Positions 23,522 to 32,980 are shown, counted from the first letter of the stretch. The stretch is 64,000 nt of DNA from Rhodocyclaceae bacterium (GCA_013388985.1 JACAEF010000050.1:16610-80609), one strand, 5' to 3'. The notes: generated by a model not told the origin, from the letters alone. Program-made: numbers and translations.

Positions 23522-25246
23522 TCAGAGCGACTCGACCAGCTCGCGAATCCGCTCCGGCTCGTCGCAGCGCAGGACTTTCGCCACTTTCATGGCGAGCCGC
23601 TCGGCATCCGCCATTACGATTTGCTGTTTCACTTCGAGCAGTTGCGTCGGGTGCATCGAAAACTGCCGCAGCCCCATGCCCAAGAGCAGCCGCGTCATTT
23701 TCGGGTCGCCGGCGAGCTCGCCGCAGATGGCCACCGGCGTCTGCGCCTTGTGCGCGGTCTGGATCACCTGCGCCAATATGCGCAGCACGGCCGGGTGGAG
23801 CGGATCGTAAAGGTGCGCGACCGCCTCGTCGGTGCGGTCGATGGCGAGCAGATACTGGATCAGGTCGTTAGTGCCGATCGAGAGGAACTGCAGATGGCGC
23901 AGGAACGGTCCGAGCGCCAGCGCGGCGGCGGGAATCTCGATCATGCCGCCGATGGCGACGTTCTCCGCGAACTTGCAGCGCCGCTCGCGCAGCTGCTGCT
24001 TGGCCTGCTCGACCATCGCCAGCGTCTGGACGATCTCGCTGTGATGCGCGAGCATCGGCACGAGGATCCTCACCTCGCCGAAGTGCGCGGCGCGCAGGAT
24101 CGCCCGCAGCTGCGCGAGGAAGAGCTGCGGCTCGGCAAGGCAGTAGCGGATCGCCCGCAGGCCCAGCGCCGGATTCGGCACCTGGCGTTCCGCGCCGTTC
24201 AGCGCGCGCGCCGTCTTGTCGGCGCCGATGTCGAGGGTGCGGATCGTCACCGGCCTGCCGGCGAGCGCCCTGGCCACCTGGCGATAGGCTTCGAACTGCT
24301 CGTCCTCGTCCGGCAGCGTGTCGCGGTTCATGAACAAAAATTCGGTGCGGAACAGGCCGATGCCGTCGGCGCCCGCCTGGCGCACCTGCTCGATGTCCTG
24401 CGGCAGCTCGATGTTCGCCTGCAGGCTGATCTCGATGTCGTCGAGCGTCGCGGCGCGCGCGCTCTTCAGGCGCTTGAGCTTGGAACGTTCGAGTTCGTAT
24501 TCACGCTTCCTGAGCCGGTATTCCTCGAGCACGCGGGGGTCGGGATCGACGATCAGCACGCCGCGCCGGCCATCGACGATGACCAGGTCGTCCTCGCGCA
24601 CCAGCGCGCGCGCATGGTGCAGGCCGACGACGGCGGGAATCGCGAGGCTCCTGGCGACGATCGCCGTATGCGAGGTGGCGCCGCCCAGGTCGGTGACGAA
24701 GCCGTCGATCTTCAGGTTCTTGAACTGGATCGTGTCGGCCGGCGACAGATCGTGCGCGACGATGACGATCTCGCTGTCGCCCCCCTTCTTCATCCGGCGC
24801 GGCTTGCCGGACAGGGCGCGCAGGATGCGTTCGACCACCTGGACGATGTCCTGGCGGCGCTCGCGCAGATAGCTGTCCTCGATCTCGTCGAACTGCGCGA
24901 CCACCTGCTCCATCTGCTGCACCAGGGCCCACTCGGCGTTGCAGCGCCGTTCGCGGATCAGGTCCTTCGGCACGTTGGCGATCAGCGGATCGTCGAGGAA
25001 CAGCGCATGCACGCCGACGAGCGCGGCCAGCTCGCTGGGCGTGCCCGGCTGGGCGATTTCGGCGTTCAGCGCGGCCAGTTCGGCGCGCACGGCGGCCAGC
25101 GCGGCTTCGAAACGCGCGACCTCGGCGGGGATGTCGCGTTCGCGGATCGAATAGTGGACCACCTCGAAGATGGCGTGAGAGATCAGATGGGCGCGGCCGA
25201 TCGCGATGCCCTGGGAGACCGCGAGGCCGTGCACCGTGAAACTCAT
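23522..25246 (-). CDS. ptsI: PTS phosphoenolpyruvate-protein phosphotransferase (Enzyme I)
   Basis: 574 residues, standard Enzyme I length without an N-terminal GAF domain. The phosphorylated His is H193 in GGATSHTAIVAR; PEP-binding parts include DGIGLFRTEFLF, SIGTNDLIQY and the catalytic Cys in AICGELAGD. It phosphorylates HPr encoded just upstream. The set EIIA-Man, HPr, EI without any sugar permease is typical of Betaproteobacteria, where the PTS serves a regulatory role. The start overlaps the HPr stop by 4 bp. Confidence 0.96.
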   Translation of the reverse strand: MSFTVHGLAVSQGIAIGRAHLISHAIFEVVHYSIRERDIPAEVARFEAALAAVRAELAALNAEIAQPGTPSELAALVGVHALFLDDPLIANVPKDLIRERRCNAEWALVQQMEQVVAQFDEIEDSYLRERRQDIVQVVERILRALSGKPRRMKKGGDSEIVIVAHDLSPADTIQFKNLKIDGFVTDLGGATSHTAIVARSLAIPAVVGLHHARALVREDDLVIVDGRRGVLIVDPDPRVLEEYRLRKREYELERSKLKRLKSARAATLDDIEISLQANIELPQDIEQVRQAGADGIGLFRTEFLFMNRDTLPDEDEQFEAYRQVARALAGRPVTIRTLDIGADKTARALNGAERQVPNPALGLRAIRYCLAEPQLFLAQLRAILRAAHFGEVRILVPMLAHHSEIVQTLAMVEQAKQQLRERRCKFAENVAIGGMIEIPAAALALGPFLRHLQFLSIGTNDLIQYLLAIDRTDEAVAHLYDPLHPAVLRILAQVIQTAHKAQTPVAICGELAGDPKMTRLLLGMGLRQFSMHPTQLLEVKQQIVMADAERLAMKVAKVLRCDEPERIRELVESL

Positions 25247-25512
25247 TCCGCCTCTCCGAAGCGGTCGTTGATCAGCGCCAGGATCGCCGCGAGCGCCTCG
25301 TCGGCGCGCTCACCCTGCGTGTCGACGATCACGGTGTTCCCCTTGCCGGCGGCGAGCATCATCACGCCCATGATGCTCTTGGCATTGATGCGGCGGCCGT
25401 TCCGTTCCATCCACACCTCGCAGGGAAAGCTGCCGGCCAGCTGCGTCAGCTTCGCCGAGGCGCGCGCATGCAAGCCCAGCTTGTTGACGATGGTGGCTTC
25501 GGCTCTCGGCAT
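25243..25512 (-). CDS. ptsH: HPr phosphocarrier protein
   Basis: 89 residues from ATG 25512. The active His15 lies in NKLGLHARASAKL, and Ser46 in NAKSIMGVMML is the regulatory site used by HprK/P kinases, suggesting such a kinase exists elsewhere in the genome. It accepts phosphate from EI and passes it to EIIA. The upstream gene ends 11 bp before. I rejected a longer in-frame start because it reads antisense-like sequence through EIIA. Confidence 0.95.
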   Translation of the reverse strand: MPRAEATIVNKLGLHARASAKLTQLAGSFPCEVWMERNGRRINAKSIMGVMMLAAGKGNTVIVDTQGERADEALAAILALINDRFGEAE

Positions 25513-25523
25513 GGTCGCGTGGG

Positions 25524-25913
25524 TCAATGCCGCAGCATGTCGAGCACGCCGTCGCGGCCGCCGCCGGTGGTGCGCTTGAGCAGCGTTTCCATGTCCTTGT
25601 CGCGGTAGCTGAGCGCTCTGAGCAGCATCGGCAGGTTGACGCCGGCGATGCCTTCGACATGGCCGGGCTTGAGCAGCTTGCCGGCGAGGTTGGCCGGTGA
25701 GGCGCCATAGATGTCGGTTAGGATCAGCACGCCGTCGCCGCTGTCGACGAGCTTGAGCATCTTCTTCGCCAGCGGCAGCAGGTCGTTCGGATCGTCGCCG
25801 GCGGCCACGCCCAGCTGTAAGAGTTGCAGCGGCCGCTTGTTGAGCACATGGCAGGCGCATTGCAGCAGCGCCTCGCCGAGGGTATCGTGGGTGATGAGAA
25901 GGATGCCGATCAT
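25524..25913 (-). CDS. PTS EIIA component, mannose/sorbose type (regulatory)
   Basis: 129 residues of the EIIA-Man fold with the phosphorylated His9 in LLITHDTLGEAL. The second conserved segment is GVLILTDIYGASPANLA. No EIIB, EIIC or EIID genes are nearby, so it probably acts as a regulatory phosphoprotein rather than in sugar uptake. It is the first of three tightly spaced PTS genes and lies 9 bp downstream of apbE, so the unit probably runs gshA-apbE-EIIA-HPr-EI. Confidence 0.93.
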   Translation of the reverse strand: MIGILLITHDTLGEALLQCACHVLNKRPLQLLQLGVAAGDDPNDLLPLAKKMLKLVDSGDGVLILTDIYGASPANLAGKLLKPGHVEGIAGVNLPMLLRALSYRDKDMETLLKRTTGGGRDGVLDMLRH

Positions 25914-25922
25914 CTTGCCGGA

Positions 25923-26963
25923 TTATTGCACGAGCTTGACATCCAGATCGTCCATCGTGAAGTGGAGCCGCGCCTGCATCGCCGGGGTGACGAAGATCCG
26001 GCCCTGGGCATCGACGCGCATCACTTGGGTGACGCCGAGGCGCCGCGCCAGCTCGCGCCAGCGATCATTGGCGATGAACAGGGGCTTGGTCAGCACGTCG
26101 GAGCGCATGCCGGCCTCGGGCCCGGGCGGAATCAGCACCGTCAGCGACTGGGTGCCCTGTGCCGGCGCGCCGGTGCGCGGATCGATCAGGTGGCAGTAAC
26201 GCTTGCCATCGACTTCGAAAAAACGCTGATAGTCGCCCGAGGTGCCGATCGCCTCGCCGTCGCGCAGCTCCAGGGTGGCGATGACACCCTCACCGGCGAG
26301 CTCGACGCGCGGGTGGCGGATGCCGACGCGCCAGGGCACGCCGCCCTTGCTGCCCAGCGCGAGCACGTTGCCGCCGATGTTGATCAGCGCATCGTCGATG
26401 CCGCGCGCCTTGAGCAGGGCAGCGGCGCGGTCGAGCGCGACGCCCTTCAGGTAGCCGCCGAAATCGAGCGCCACGGCAGTATTCTTCGAGGTCACGGTGC
26501 CGTCGTCGGCAACACGCAGATCGGCGATCGAGGGCTTCGCGGCGACGAGGTCCTTCAGCGTTTCGGCGTCCGGCAGCACGGGCTTGAATTCGTCGCTCTG
26601 GAAGCCCCACAGCGCGATCAGCCGGCCGAGGCCCGGATCGAACAGATATTCGCCCTGGGCGGCCAGCGCCTGCGCCGTGCGGATCAGGCTGGCGAGCTCC
26701 GCGGAGACCTGATGAGGCCGGCCGGCGGCGATCGCCTCGTTCAGCGCGGTGAGTTCCGAAGGCTGCCAGGCGTGGTAGGCGCGGTGCAGACGGTCGAACT
26801 CGCGCAGCACTTCGCCGAGTGCCGCGTGCGCCTTCGCCTCCGGCACCCCCCAGACCACGACCTCGACGCGGGTGCCGAAGACATAGGCCTCCTGCGCGAC
26901 GGGCGCGGAATCGCCGCAGCCTGCCAACCACAGGCAGCACAGGCCGAGGAGCCAAAATCTCAT
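25923..26963 (-). CDS. apbE: FAD:protein FMN transferase ApbE, lipoprotein
   Basis: 346 residues with a lipoprotein signal (lipobox LAGC at residues 13-16). ApbE attaches FMN covalently to Thr/Ser of periplasm-facing flavoproteins such as NqrB/C or RnfD/G and fumarate-reductase-type proteins. Visible motifs are GTRVEVVVWG near the N-terminus, LDFGGYLKGVALDRAA, NIGGNVLALG and the C-terminal LIDPRTGAPA plus a metal-binding MRSDVLTKPLFI. No target protein is encoded in this window. It overlaps the gshA stop by 4 bp, and occupies the place where gshB is found in many related gshA-PTS loci. Confidence 0.95.
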   Translation of the reverse strand: MRFWLLGLCCLWLAGCGDSAPVAQEAYVFGTRVEVVVWGVPEAKAHAALGEVLREFDRLHRAYHAWQPSELTALNEAIAAGRPHQVSAELASLIRTAQALAAQGEYLFDPGLGRLIALWGFQSDEFKPVLPDAETLKDLVAAKPSIADLRVADDGTVTSKNTAVALDFGGYLKGVALDRAAALLKARGIDDALINIGGNVLALGSKGGVPWRVGIRHPRVELAGEGVIATLELRDGEAIGTSGDYQRFFEVDGKRYCHLIDPRTGAPAQGTQSLTVLIPPGPEAGMRSDVLTKPLFIANDRWRELARRLGVTQVMRVDAQGRIFVTPAMQARLHFTMDDLDVKLVQ

Positions 26964-28270
26964 GCTTCGCCAGCCTGCTCCAGCTCGAGCGCCGCCGCCA
27001 GCAGCGCCAGGCGGCCGACCACGCCATAGGCATAAAAGCGGTTGGGCGGCGCATCCGGGTTCTGGCTCATGTCGGGCAGCGAGCAGCCGGTCTCGAAGGC
27101 GAGCGGCTTGAAATGCATGCCCGGCGCGTTGAGGTTCTCGTCCGGCCCGCGCTGGGTATGCACGCGGTAGAAGCCGCCGACGACATAGCGGTCGATCATG
27201 TAGACCACCGGCTCGGCGACGCCTTCATCGACGATTTCGAAGGTCGGCACGCCTTCCTGGATGATCACCTCGGTCACCTGCAGGCCCTCCTTGACCACCG
27301 CCATCTTGTTGCGCTGGCGGCGCGAGAGCTCGCGCACCTCGCTCGCGTCCTTGACCATCATGATGCCCATGCCATAGGTGCCGGCGTCGGCCTTGACGAC
27401 GACGAACGGCGTCGCCTCGATGCCATATTCCCGGTATTTGCCGCGGATGTGGAAGAGCAGCTTGTCGACGTTGCCGGCCAGGCAGTCGATGCCCGAACGC
27501 TCCTGGAAATCGATCTCGCCGCAGACGGCGAATTCCGGATCGATCAGCCACGGGTCGATGCCGATCAGTTCGGCGAATTCGCGCGCGACGCGTCGGTAGG
27601 CGGCGAAGTGCTGCGACTTGCGGCGCACGTGCCAGCCGGCATGCAGCGGCGGGATGACGAACTGCTCGTGTAAGTGCGCCAGGATCGGCGGCACGCCGGC
27701 GGAGAGATCGTTGTTGAGCAGGATCGCGCAGGGATCGAAGCCCGGGTCGCTGGCCAGGCCGAGCCGGCGGCCCTGGCCATCCGGGCCCGCGGTGCCGAAG
27801 CGGCGCAGCGGCTCGAGCGTGAGCCGTTGCCCGTCGGGCAGCGTGAGCGTGGTGGGCTGGTCGATTTCCGGCAGCAGCGAGCCGATGCGCACGTTGAGAC
27901 CGGTGTGGCGCAGGATCGCCGCCAGCCGCGCGACGTTCATCAGATAGTATTGGTTGCGGGTGTGGTTCTCGGGGATCAGCAGCAGGTTCTTCGCCTCGGG
28001 GCAGATCTTCTCGATCGCGCTCATCGCCGCCTGCACGGCGAGCGGCAGCATCGCGGGATCGAGATTGTTGAAACCGCCCGGGAACAGGTTGGTGTCGACC
28101 GGCGCGAGCTTGAAGCCGCTGTTTCTGAGATCGACCGAACAGTAGAACGGCGGCGTATGTTCGAGCCACTGGCCGCGCAGCCAGCGCTCGATGGCCGTCT
28201 CGTTGTCGAGGAAGCGCTTTTCGAGCGCCAGCAGGGGGCCGGTCAGCGCGGTGGCGAGGTGGGGAACCAT
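26960..28270 (-). CDS. gshA: Glutamate-cysteine ligase, proteobacterial (Acidithiobacillus) type
   Basis: 436 residues from ATG 28270. It makes gamma-glutamylcysteine, the first step of glutathione synthesis, and belongs to the form common in Beta- and acidophilic Gammaproteobacteria rather than the E. coli type. Recognisable segments are PENHTRNQYYLMNVARL, FVVVKADAGTYGMGIM and VYMIDRYVVGGFYRVHT, the last two ATP-grasp-like. The long upstream extension of the frame is antisense to the HDOD gene and is not used. No gshB follows here. Divergent from the HDOD gene at 28352. Confidence 0.93.
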   Translation of the reverse strand: MVPHLATALTGPLLALEKRFLDNETAIERWLRGQWLEHTPPFYCSVDLRNSGFKLAPVDTNLFPGGFNNLDPAMLPLAVQAAMSAIEKICPEAKNLLLIPENHTRNQYYLMNVARLAAILRHTGLNVRIGSLLPEIDQPTTLTLPDGQRLTLEPLRRFGTAGPDGQGRRLGLASDPGFDPCAILLNNDLSAGVPPILAHLHEQFVIPPLHAGWHVRRKSQHFAAYRRVAREFAELIGIDPWLIDPEFAVCGEIDFQERSGIDCLAGNVDKLLFHIRGKYREYGIEATPFVVVKADAGTYGMGIMMVKDASEVRELSRRQRNKMAVVKEGLQVTEVIIQEGVPTFEIVDEGVAEPVVYMIDRYVVGGFYRVHTQRGPDENLNAPGMHFKPLAFETGCSLPDMSQNPDAPPNRFYAYGVVGRLALLAAALELEQAGEA

Positions 28271-28351
28271 GACCGGCCATGTTACACCAGTGAAACCGCT
28301 GCCCGACTTGCTGCGCGGTCGTAGAATCGGCGCCATGAGAGGAGCCGTACC

Positions 28352-29590
28352 ATGGATGGAGTGAATCCCCGGACATTCGAACTGGCGGTCGCCGCCGATG
28401 GCGTCACCGGCCCGGGCCAGGGCATCGTCGCCTCGTTCGTGCCTGCGACGACAGACACGCCGGCGGTGGTGGCATTGGCCTGCGATCCGCGCTTCGACCC
28501 CGGCCGCACGATCCAGGAGCTCGCGCCGTTCGCGATCGACTGGCTGCGCGCCGAGCTGGATGAGGCCGTCGAAGCCGCCGTCTGGGTGGTGATCGACAAC
28601 TATGGCCGCTTCTATCGCGCGACGCCGGAATTCCCCGCGGAAATCGGCGCTGGCGGGACGGCACCCCGCGTCACTTATGCGCCCTTCAGCAAGGGGCCAG
28701 GCATCGAGGCCTTCTACGCCGACATCGGCGCACCGGGCGAAGCCGCGATCGAGCTGCTCACCGCGATCGTCGAGCAGCCGAGCCAGAACCCGATGACGCC
28801 GCCGATGACCGAGTTCCTCGACGTGATCGAGTCGCACGGCAATCTGCCCGCACCGGGGCTGATCTTCCACAAGGTCTCGGTCGCCGCCGAAGAAGGCGAT
28901 GCGCGCAGGGTGGCCAGCGTCATCCAGCCCGACCCGGTGATCTCCACGCTGCTGATCAACTATGCCAATGCGGCGCGTTTCGCCGCCGCAGGCAAGACCG
29001 CCTCGGTGCCGCAAGCGGTGACCCGGCTGGGCACCGGCTTCGTCAAGCGCGTGGTGTTCGTCGCCGAGATGATGGCGCGTTACCAGAAAGGCGCCTGTCC
29101 GGAATTCGATTACCGCGGTTTCTGGTTCAATGCCGTCGCCACCGGCGCGGCGATGCGCGCCTTGCTGCCCGAGCATGGCATTTCCGCAGCGCGCGCCGAT
29201 GATGCCTTCACCACCGGGCTGGTGGCCGGCATCGGCTGGCTCGCGGTGGCGGAAGTCTATCCGGCCCTGATGACGCGCTATCTCGAACGCTGCAAGGGCG
29301 CCGATCCGATCACCAAGGCGCGCGCCCAGCGCGAAGTCTTCCCCTGCGAGATCTGCAAGGTGTCCGAGCGCTATCTGCAGCACTTCGAATTCCCCGAGTC
29401 CGTGTCGGCCGCGGTGGCCGGCCGCAGCGACGTCGATCGCCAGTGGTATGACGTCCTCGCCCGCGCCGTGCGTATCGGCCAGGCGCTGTCGCCGTTCGAG
29501 TGCCTGGCGATTCCCCCCACGCTGCCGGTGCCCGACGCCTGCCGCGCCGAGTGGGCGAACTGGCAGGGCTTCGTCGCCTCGATCCGTTGA
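28352..29590 (+). CDS. HDOD-domain signalling protein
   Basis: 412 residues. An N-terminal domain of about 160 residues is unrecognised. The HDOD domain begins near residue 170 with LPAPGLIFHKVSVAAEE and continues VIQPDPVISTLLINYANAA, then the RLGTGFVKRVVFVAEMM segment. HDOD proteins are catalytically inactive relatives of HD-GYP domains and act in signalling and stress responses. Residues 97-104 (EIGAGGTA) are encoded by a dispersed repeat in frame, in the N-terminal part. A TAGAAT -10-like sequence is at 28322. The stop overlaps the TTG start of the ABC-F gene. Confidence 0.87.
   Translation: MDGVNPRTFELAVAADGVTGPGQGIVASFVPATTDTPAVVALACDPRFDPGRTIQELAPFAIDWLRAELDEAVEAAVWVVIDNYGRFYRATPEFPAEIGAGGTAPRVTYAPFSKGPGIEAFYADIGAPGEAAIELLTAIVEQPSQNPMTPPMTEFLDVIESHGNLPAPGLIFHKVSVAAEEGDARRVASVIQPDPVISTLLINYANAARFAAAGKTASVPQAVTRLGTGFVKRVVFVAEMMARYQKGACPEFDYRGFWFNAVATGAAMRALLPEHGISAARADDAFTTGLVAGIGWLAVAEVYPALMTRYLERCKGADPITKARAQREVFPCEICKVSERYLQHFEFPESVSAAVAGRSDVDRQWYDVLARAVRIGQALSPFECLAIPPTLPVPDACRAEWANWQGFVASIR
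28640..28664 (+). repeat. Dispersed 25-bp repeat, short form (in frame in HDOD gene)
   Basis: Reads E-I-G-A-G-G-T-A, residues 97-104 of the HDOD protein, the same peptide as in metH. Sequence GAAATCGGCGCTGG then CGGGACGGCAC, one mismatch from consensus at the first base and one at the fourth. Confidence 0.85.
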
Positions 29591-31476
29591 TTCTCCTCAA
29601 GAACCTATCCTTCTCCCGCGCCGGCCGGCCGCTCGTCACGGACGCCACGCTGCAAGTGCACCCGGGCTGGAAGGTCGGCTTGACGGGCGCCAACGGCTGC
29701 GGCAAGTCGACCTTCTTCGCGCTGTTGCGCGGCGAACTGCATGCGGAAGGCGGCGATCTGGAGTTGCCGCCCAGCTGGCGCATCGGCCATGTCGCGCAGG
29801 ACACGCCGGCCCTGTCGACCCCGGCCCTCGAATTCGTGCTCGACGGCGATGCCGAGCTGCGCGACATCGAAGCGGAGCTGCTCGATGCCGAGGATGCCCA
29901 CGACGGCCATCGCATCGCCGAGCTGCACGCGCGACTGCGGGACATCGACGGCTATGCGGCGCATGCCCGCGCCGCCGAGATTCTCGACGGCCTCGGTTTT
30001 TCGCAGGCCGATCACGCCCGCCCGGTCGCCGAGTTCTCGGGGGGCTGGCGCGTGCGGCTCAATCTCGCGCGGGCGCTGATTTCCCGCGCCGACCTGCTGC
30101 TGCTCGACGAGCCCACCAATCACCTCGACCTCGACGCCGTGCTCTGGCTCGAAGGCTGGCTGAAGAGCTTTCCCGGCACCTTGATCATGATCTCGCACGA
30201 CCGCGACTTCCTCGACGCCGTGGTCGATCACATCCTGCACATCGAGGCCGGCGGCATGAAGCTCACTACCGGCAACTACTCGGCCTTCGAGCGCGCGCGC
30301 GCCGAGCGTCTCGCGCTGCAGCAGGCGCTGCACGAGAAACAGCAGCGCGAGATCGCGCATCTTCATGCCTTCGTCGAGCGTTTCCGCGCCAAGGCCACCA
30401 AGGCGCGCCAGGCGCAGAGCCGGCTCAAGGCGCTCGCGCGCATGGAGCAGATCAGCGCCGCGCACGTCGATGCACCCTTCCATTTCGGCTTTCTGGAACC
30501 CGAGGCGTTTTCCGATCCGCTGCTGCAATTGGACGACGTGAAAATCGGCTACGCCGGAACGGCACTCCTCTCCGGCATCCGCCTCACCCTGCGCCCCGGC
30601 AGCCGCATCGGGCTGCTCGGCCGAAACGGCGCCGGCAAGAGCACGCTCGTCAAGCTGCTCGCCGGCGAGCTCGCGCCGCTCTGCGGCCGGCGGCTGGAAG
30701 GCCGGCATCTGAAGATCGGCTACTTCGCCCAGCACCAGATGGAGCGGCTGCGCCCCGACGAATCGCCGCTGCAGCATCTGGCGCGGCAGGAACCGCAAAC
30801 GCGGGAGCAGGAGCTGCGCGACTATCTCGGCGGCTTCGACTTTCGCGGGCAGATGGCCGACGCCCCCTGCGGCAACTTCTCCGGTGGCGAAAAGGCGCGG
30901 CTGGCGCTGGCGCTGTTGATCTGCACCCGTCCCAACCTGCTGCTGCTGGATGAGCCGACCAACCACCTCGACCTGGAGATGCGCGAGGCGCTCACCCTCG
31001 CGCTGCAGGAGACCGAGGCCGCCGTCGTCCTCGTCTCGCACGACCGCCACCTGTTGCGCACCACGGTGGATGAATTGTGGCGGGTGGCCGATGGCCACGT
31101 TGCGCCCTTCGACGGCGATCTCGACGACTATGCTGCATGGCTCGCGCAGCAGCGTAGCGCGGACAAAGCGGCCGCGCCGGCGCTCGACAAGGCGCGGCGG
31201 CTCGAAGACCGCGCGGCGAAAAAGCAGCGCGAGGCCGAACGCCGCAAGCTCGAAAAGGAAGCGGAAAAGCTCGAAGCGCAGCTTGCCGCCTGGCAGGCGG
31301 AAAAGTCGGCGCTCTCGGCACGGCTCGCCGACCCGGCGCTCTACGACGCGGGCGCCGACCGCGCGCTGGCCGCCCGACTGGTCGCCGAAGATGCCGAGCT
31401 GGCCTCGCGCATCGAGGCGGCGGAAGCCCGCTGGCTGGCGGTGCATGAACGGCTCGAAGGAATGACCGCAGAGTAG
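29587..31476 (+). CDS. ABC-F family ATPase (YheS/Uup-like)
   Basis: 629 residues with two ATP-binding domains and no membrane part: Walker A GANGCGKST and GRNGAGKST, signatures EFSGGWRVRL and NFSGGEKARL, Walker B LLLLDEPTNHLDL twice. The interdomain linker and a C-terminal coiled coil (EKLEAQLAAWQAEKSALSARL) are those of ribosome-associated ABC-F translation factors. TTG 29587 is chosen because it overlaps the previous stop (TTGA) and gives the domain's usual start MILLKNLSFSRAGRPL. Which ABC-F subgroup and which antibiotic or stall it addresses cannot be said. Confidence 0.93.
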   Translation: MILLKNLSFSRAGRPLVTDATLQVHPGWKVGLTGANGCGKSTFFALLRGELHAEGGDLELPPSWRIGHVAQDTPALSTPALEFVLDGDAELRDIEAELLDAEDAHDGHRIAELHARLRDIDGYAAHARAAEILDGLGFSQADHARPVAEFSGGWRVRLNLARALISRADLLLLDEPTNHLDLDAVLWLEGWLKSFPGTLIMISHDRDFLDAVVDHILHIEAGGMKLTTGNYSAFERARAERLALQQALHEKQQREIAHLHAFVERFRAKATKARQAQSRLKALARMEQISAAHVDAPFHFGFLEPEAFSDPLLQLDDVKIGYAGTALLSGIRLTLRPGSRIGLLGRNGAGKSTLVKLLAGELAPLCGRRLEGRHLKIGYFAQHQMERLRPDESPLQHLARQEPQTREQELRDYLGGFDFRGQMADAPCGNFSGGEKARLALALLICTRPNLLLLDEPTNHLDLEMREALTLALQETEAAVVLVSHDRHLLRTTVDELWRVADGHVAPFDGDLDDYAAWLAQQRSADKAAAPALDKARRLEDRAAKKQREAERRKLEKEAEKLEAQLAAWQAEKSALSARLADPALYDAGADRALAARLVAEDAELASRIEAAEARWLAVHERLEGMTAE

Positions 31477-31505
31477 AATCCCCCTTTTTCATTGGGGAGT
31501 CTGCC

Positions 31506-32123
31506 GTGCAGCTGGTATGTTTAGACCTCGAAGGGGTGCTCGTCCCCGAGATCTGGATCGCTTTCGCCGAACGTACCGGCATTCCCGAACTGCGCCGCAC
31601 CACGCGCGACGAGCCCGACTACGACGTGCTGATGCGCTACCGGCTGGACCTGTTGAAGCAACATAGGCTCGGCCTGCCCGACATCCAGCAGGTGATCGCC
31701 GGCATGGGTCCGCTGCCCGGCGCGAAGGAATTTCTCGACGCCTTGCGGCGCGACTACCAGGTGATCATCCTCTCCGACACCTTCTACGAATTCGCGATGC
31801 CGCTGATGGCGCAGCTGGGCTTCCCGACGCTGTTCTGCCACCGGCTCGAGACCGATCGTGAGGGCTGGGTGACGGCCTACCATCTGCGCATGCCGGACCA
31901 GAAACGGGAAGCGGTCAAGCGTTTCAAGGACATCCGCTTCAAGGTGATCGCCGCCGGCGATTCCTACAACGATACGGCGATGCTGGGCGAGGCGCACGCC
32001 GGCATCCTGTTCCACCCGCCGCAAAACGTCATCGACGAATTCCCCCAGTTTCCGGTGGCGCTCTCCTACGAGGCGCTGCGCGGCGAGATCGACCGGGCCG
32101 CGGCGAGGATCGGCGATGCATAG
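31506..32123 (+). CDS. thrH: Phosphoserine phosphatase / homoserine phosphotransferase ThrH
   Basis: 205 residues, a HAD-superfamily enzyme of the ThrH type from Pseudomonas, which moves phosphate from phosphoserine to homoserine and thereby bypasses SerB and ThrB. Motif I is CLDLEGVLVPE (the D-x-E form characteristic of ThrH), motif II is ILSDTF, motif III/IV is AAGDSYNDTAML. It starts with GTG 31506 after GGGGAG. A TAGAAT sequence overlapping the preceding stop may be its -10. It overlaps purU by 8 bp. Confidence 0.94.
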   Translation: MQLVCLDLEGVLVPEIWIAFAERTGIPELRRTTRDEPDYDVLMRYRLDLLKQHRLGLPDIQQVIAGMGPLPGAKEFLDALRRDYQVIILSDTFYEFAMPLMAQLGFPTLFCHRLETDREGWVTAYHLRMPDQKREAVKRFKDIRFKVIAAGDSYNDTAMLGEAHAGILFHPPQNVIDEFPQFPVALSYEALRGEIDRAAARIGDA

Positions 32124-32976
32124 GGAGCGCTTCTACACGCTCGCCGCCTCCTGCCCGGATCGCACCGGCATCATCGCCCGGGTGACCGGCTTCATCGCCG
32201 AGCATCGCGGCTGGATCACCGAATCGAGCTTTCATTCCGACGACATCGCCGGCCGCTATTTCATGCGCATCGAAGTGAAAGCCGCTTCGCTGCCCTTCAT
32301 GCTCTCTGAGTTCCGCGACCGCTTCGCCCCGATCGCGCGGGAATTGCAGATGGACTGGAAGATCACCGACAGCGCGGTGAAGAAGCGCGTCGTGATCCTG
32401 GTGAGCAAGCAGGAGCACTGCCTCTACGATCTGCTGGCGCGCTGGCAGGCGAAGGAGCTCGACATCGAGATTCCCTGCGTGATCTCGAACCACGAGACCT
32501 TCCGTGGCTTCGTCGAATGGCACGGCATTCCCTTCCACCACGTGCCGGTCACGGCCGAGAACAAGCCGCAGGCCTTCGCCGAAATCCGCCGGCTCTATGA
32601 GGAATCGCGCGGCGACACGATGGTGCTGGCGCGCTACATGCAGATCCTGCCGCCCGAGCTGTGCGAAGCCTATCCCGGCCAGATCCTCAACATCCACCAC
32701 AGTTTTTTGCCCAGCTTCGTCGGTGCGAAGCCCTACCACCAGGCCTACCAGCGCGGCGTGAAGCTGATCGGCGCGACCTGCCACTATGTGACTCGTGATC
32801 TCGATCAGGGGCCGATCATCGAGCAGGACGTGATCCGCATCGACCACTCCGATTCACCCGACGACATGGTGCGCTACGGCAAGGACATCGAGAAGACCGT
32901 GCTCGCCCGCGGCCTCAGATACCACCTCGAAGACCGCGTGCTGGTTCACGGCAACAAGACGGTGGTGTTCCGCTGA
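32116..32976 (+). CDS. purU: Formyltetrahydrofolate deformylase
   Basis: 286 residues: an N-terminal ACT domain (CPDRTGIIARVTGFIAEH) followed by a formyltransferase-like hydrolase domain. The catalytic region is NIHHSFLPSFVGAKPYHQA and the Asp-containing HYVTRDLDQGPIIEQD; the QPAFAE-like and MQILPPELC segments are typical. It hydrolyses 10-formyl-THF to formate and THF, balancing one-carbon pools, usually allosterically controlled by Met/Gly. Coupled to thrH by overlap. After the stop lie a terminator for the opposite strand and a 144-bp inverted-repeat element. Confidence 0.97.
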   Translation: MHRERFYTLAASCPDRTGIIARVTGFIAEHRGWITESSFHSDDIAGRYFMRIEVKAASLPFMLSEFRDRFAPIARELQMDWKITDSAVKKRVVILVSKQEHCLYDLLARWQAKELDIEIPCVISNHETFRGFVEWHGIPFHHVPVTAENKPQAFAEIRRLYEESRGDTMVLARYMQILPPELCEAYPGQILNIHHSFLPSFVGAKPYHQAYQRGVKLIGATCHYVTRDLDQGPIIEQDVIRIDHSDSPDDMVRYGKDIEKTVLARGLRYHLEDRVLVHGNKTVVFR

Positions 32977-32980
32977 CAAT

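Noticed and set aside
31302..31325. AAAGTCGGCGCTCTCGG-like sequence in the ABC-F gene
   Set aside because: Resembles the dispersed repeat at one end only, and the encoded EKSALSARLADP is normal for ABC-F C-terminal coiled coils; treated as chance.
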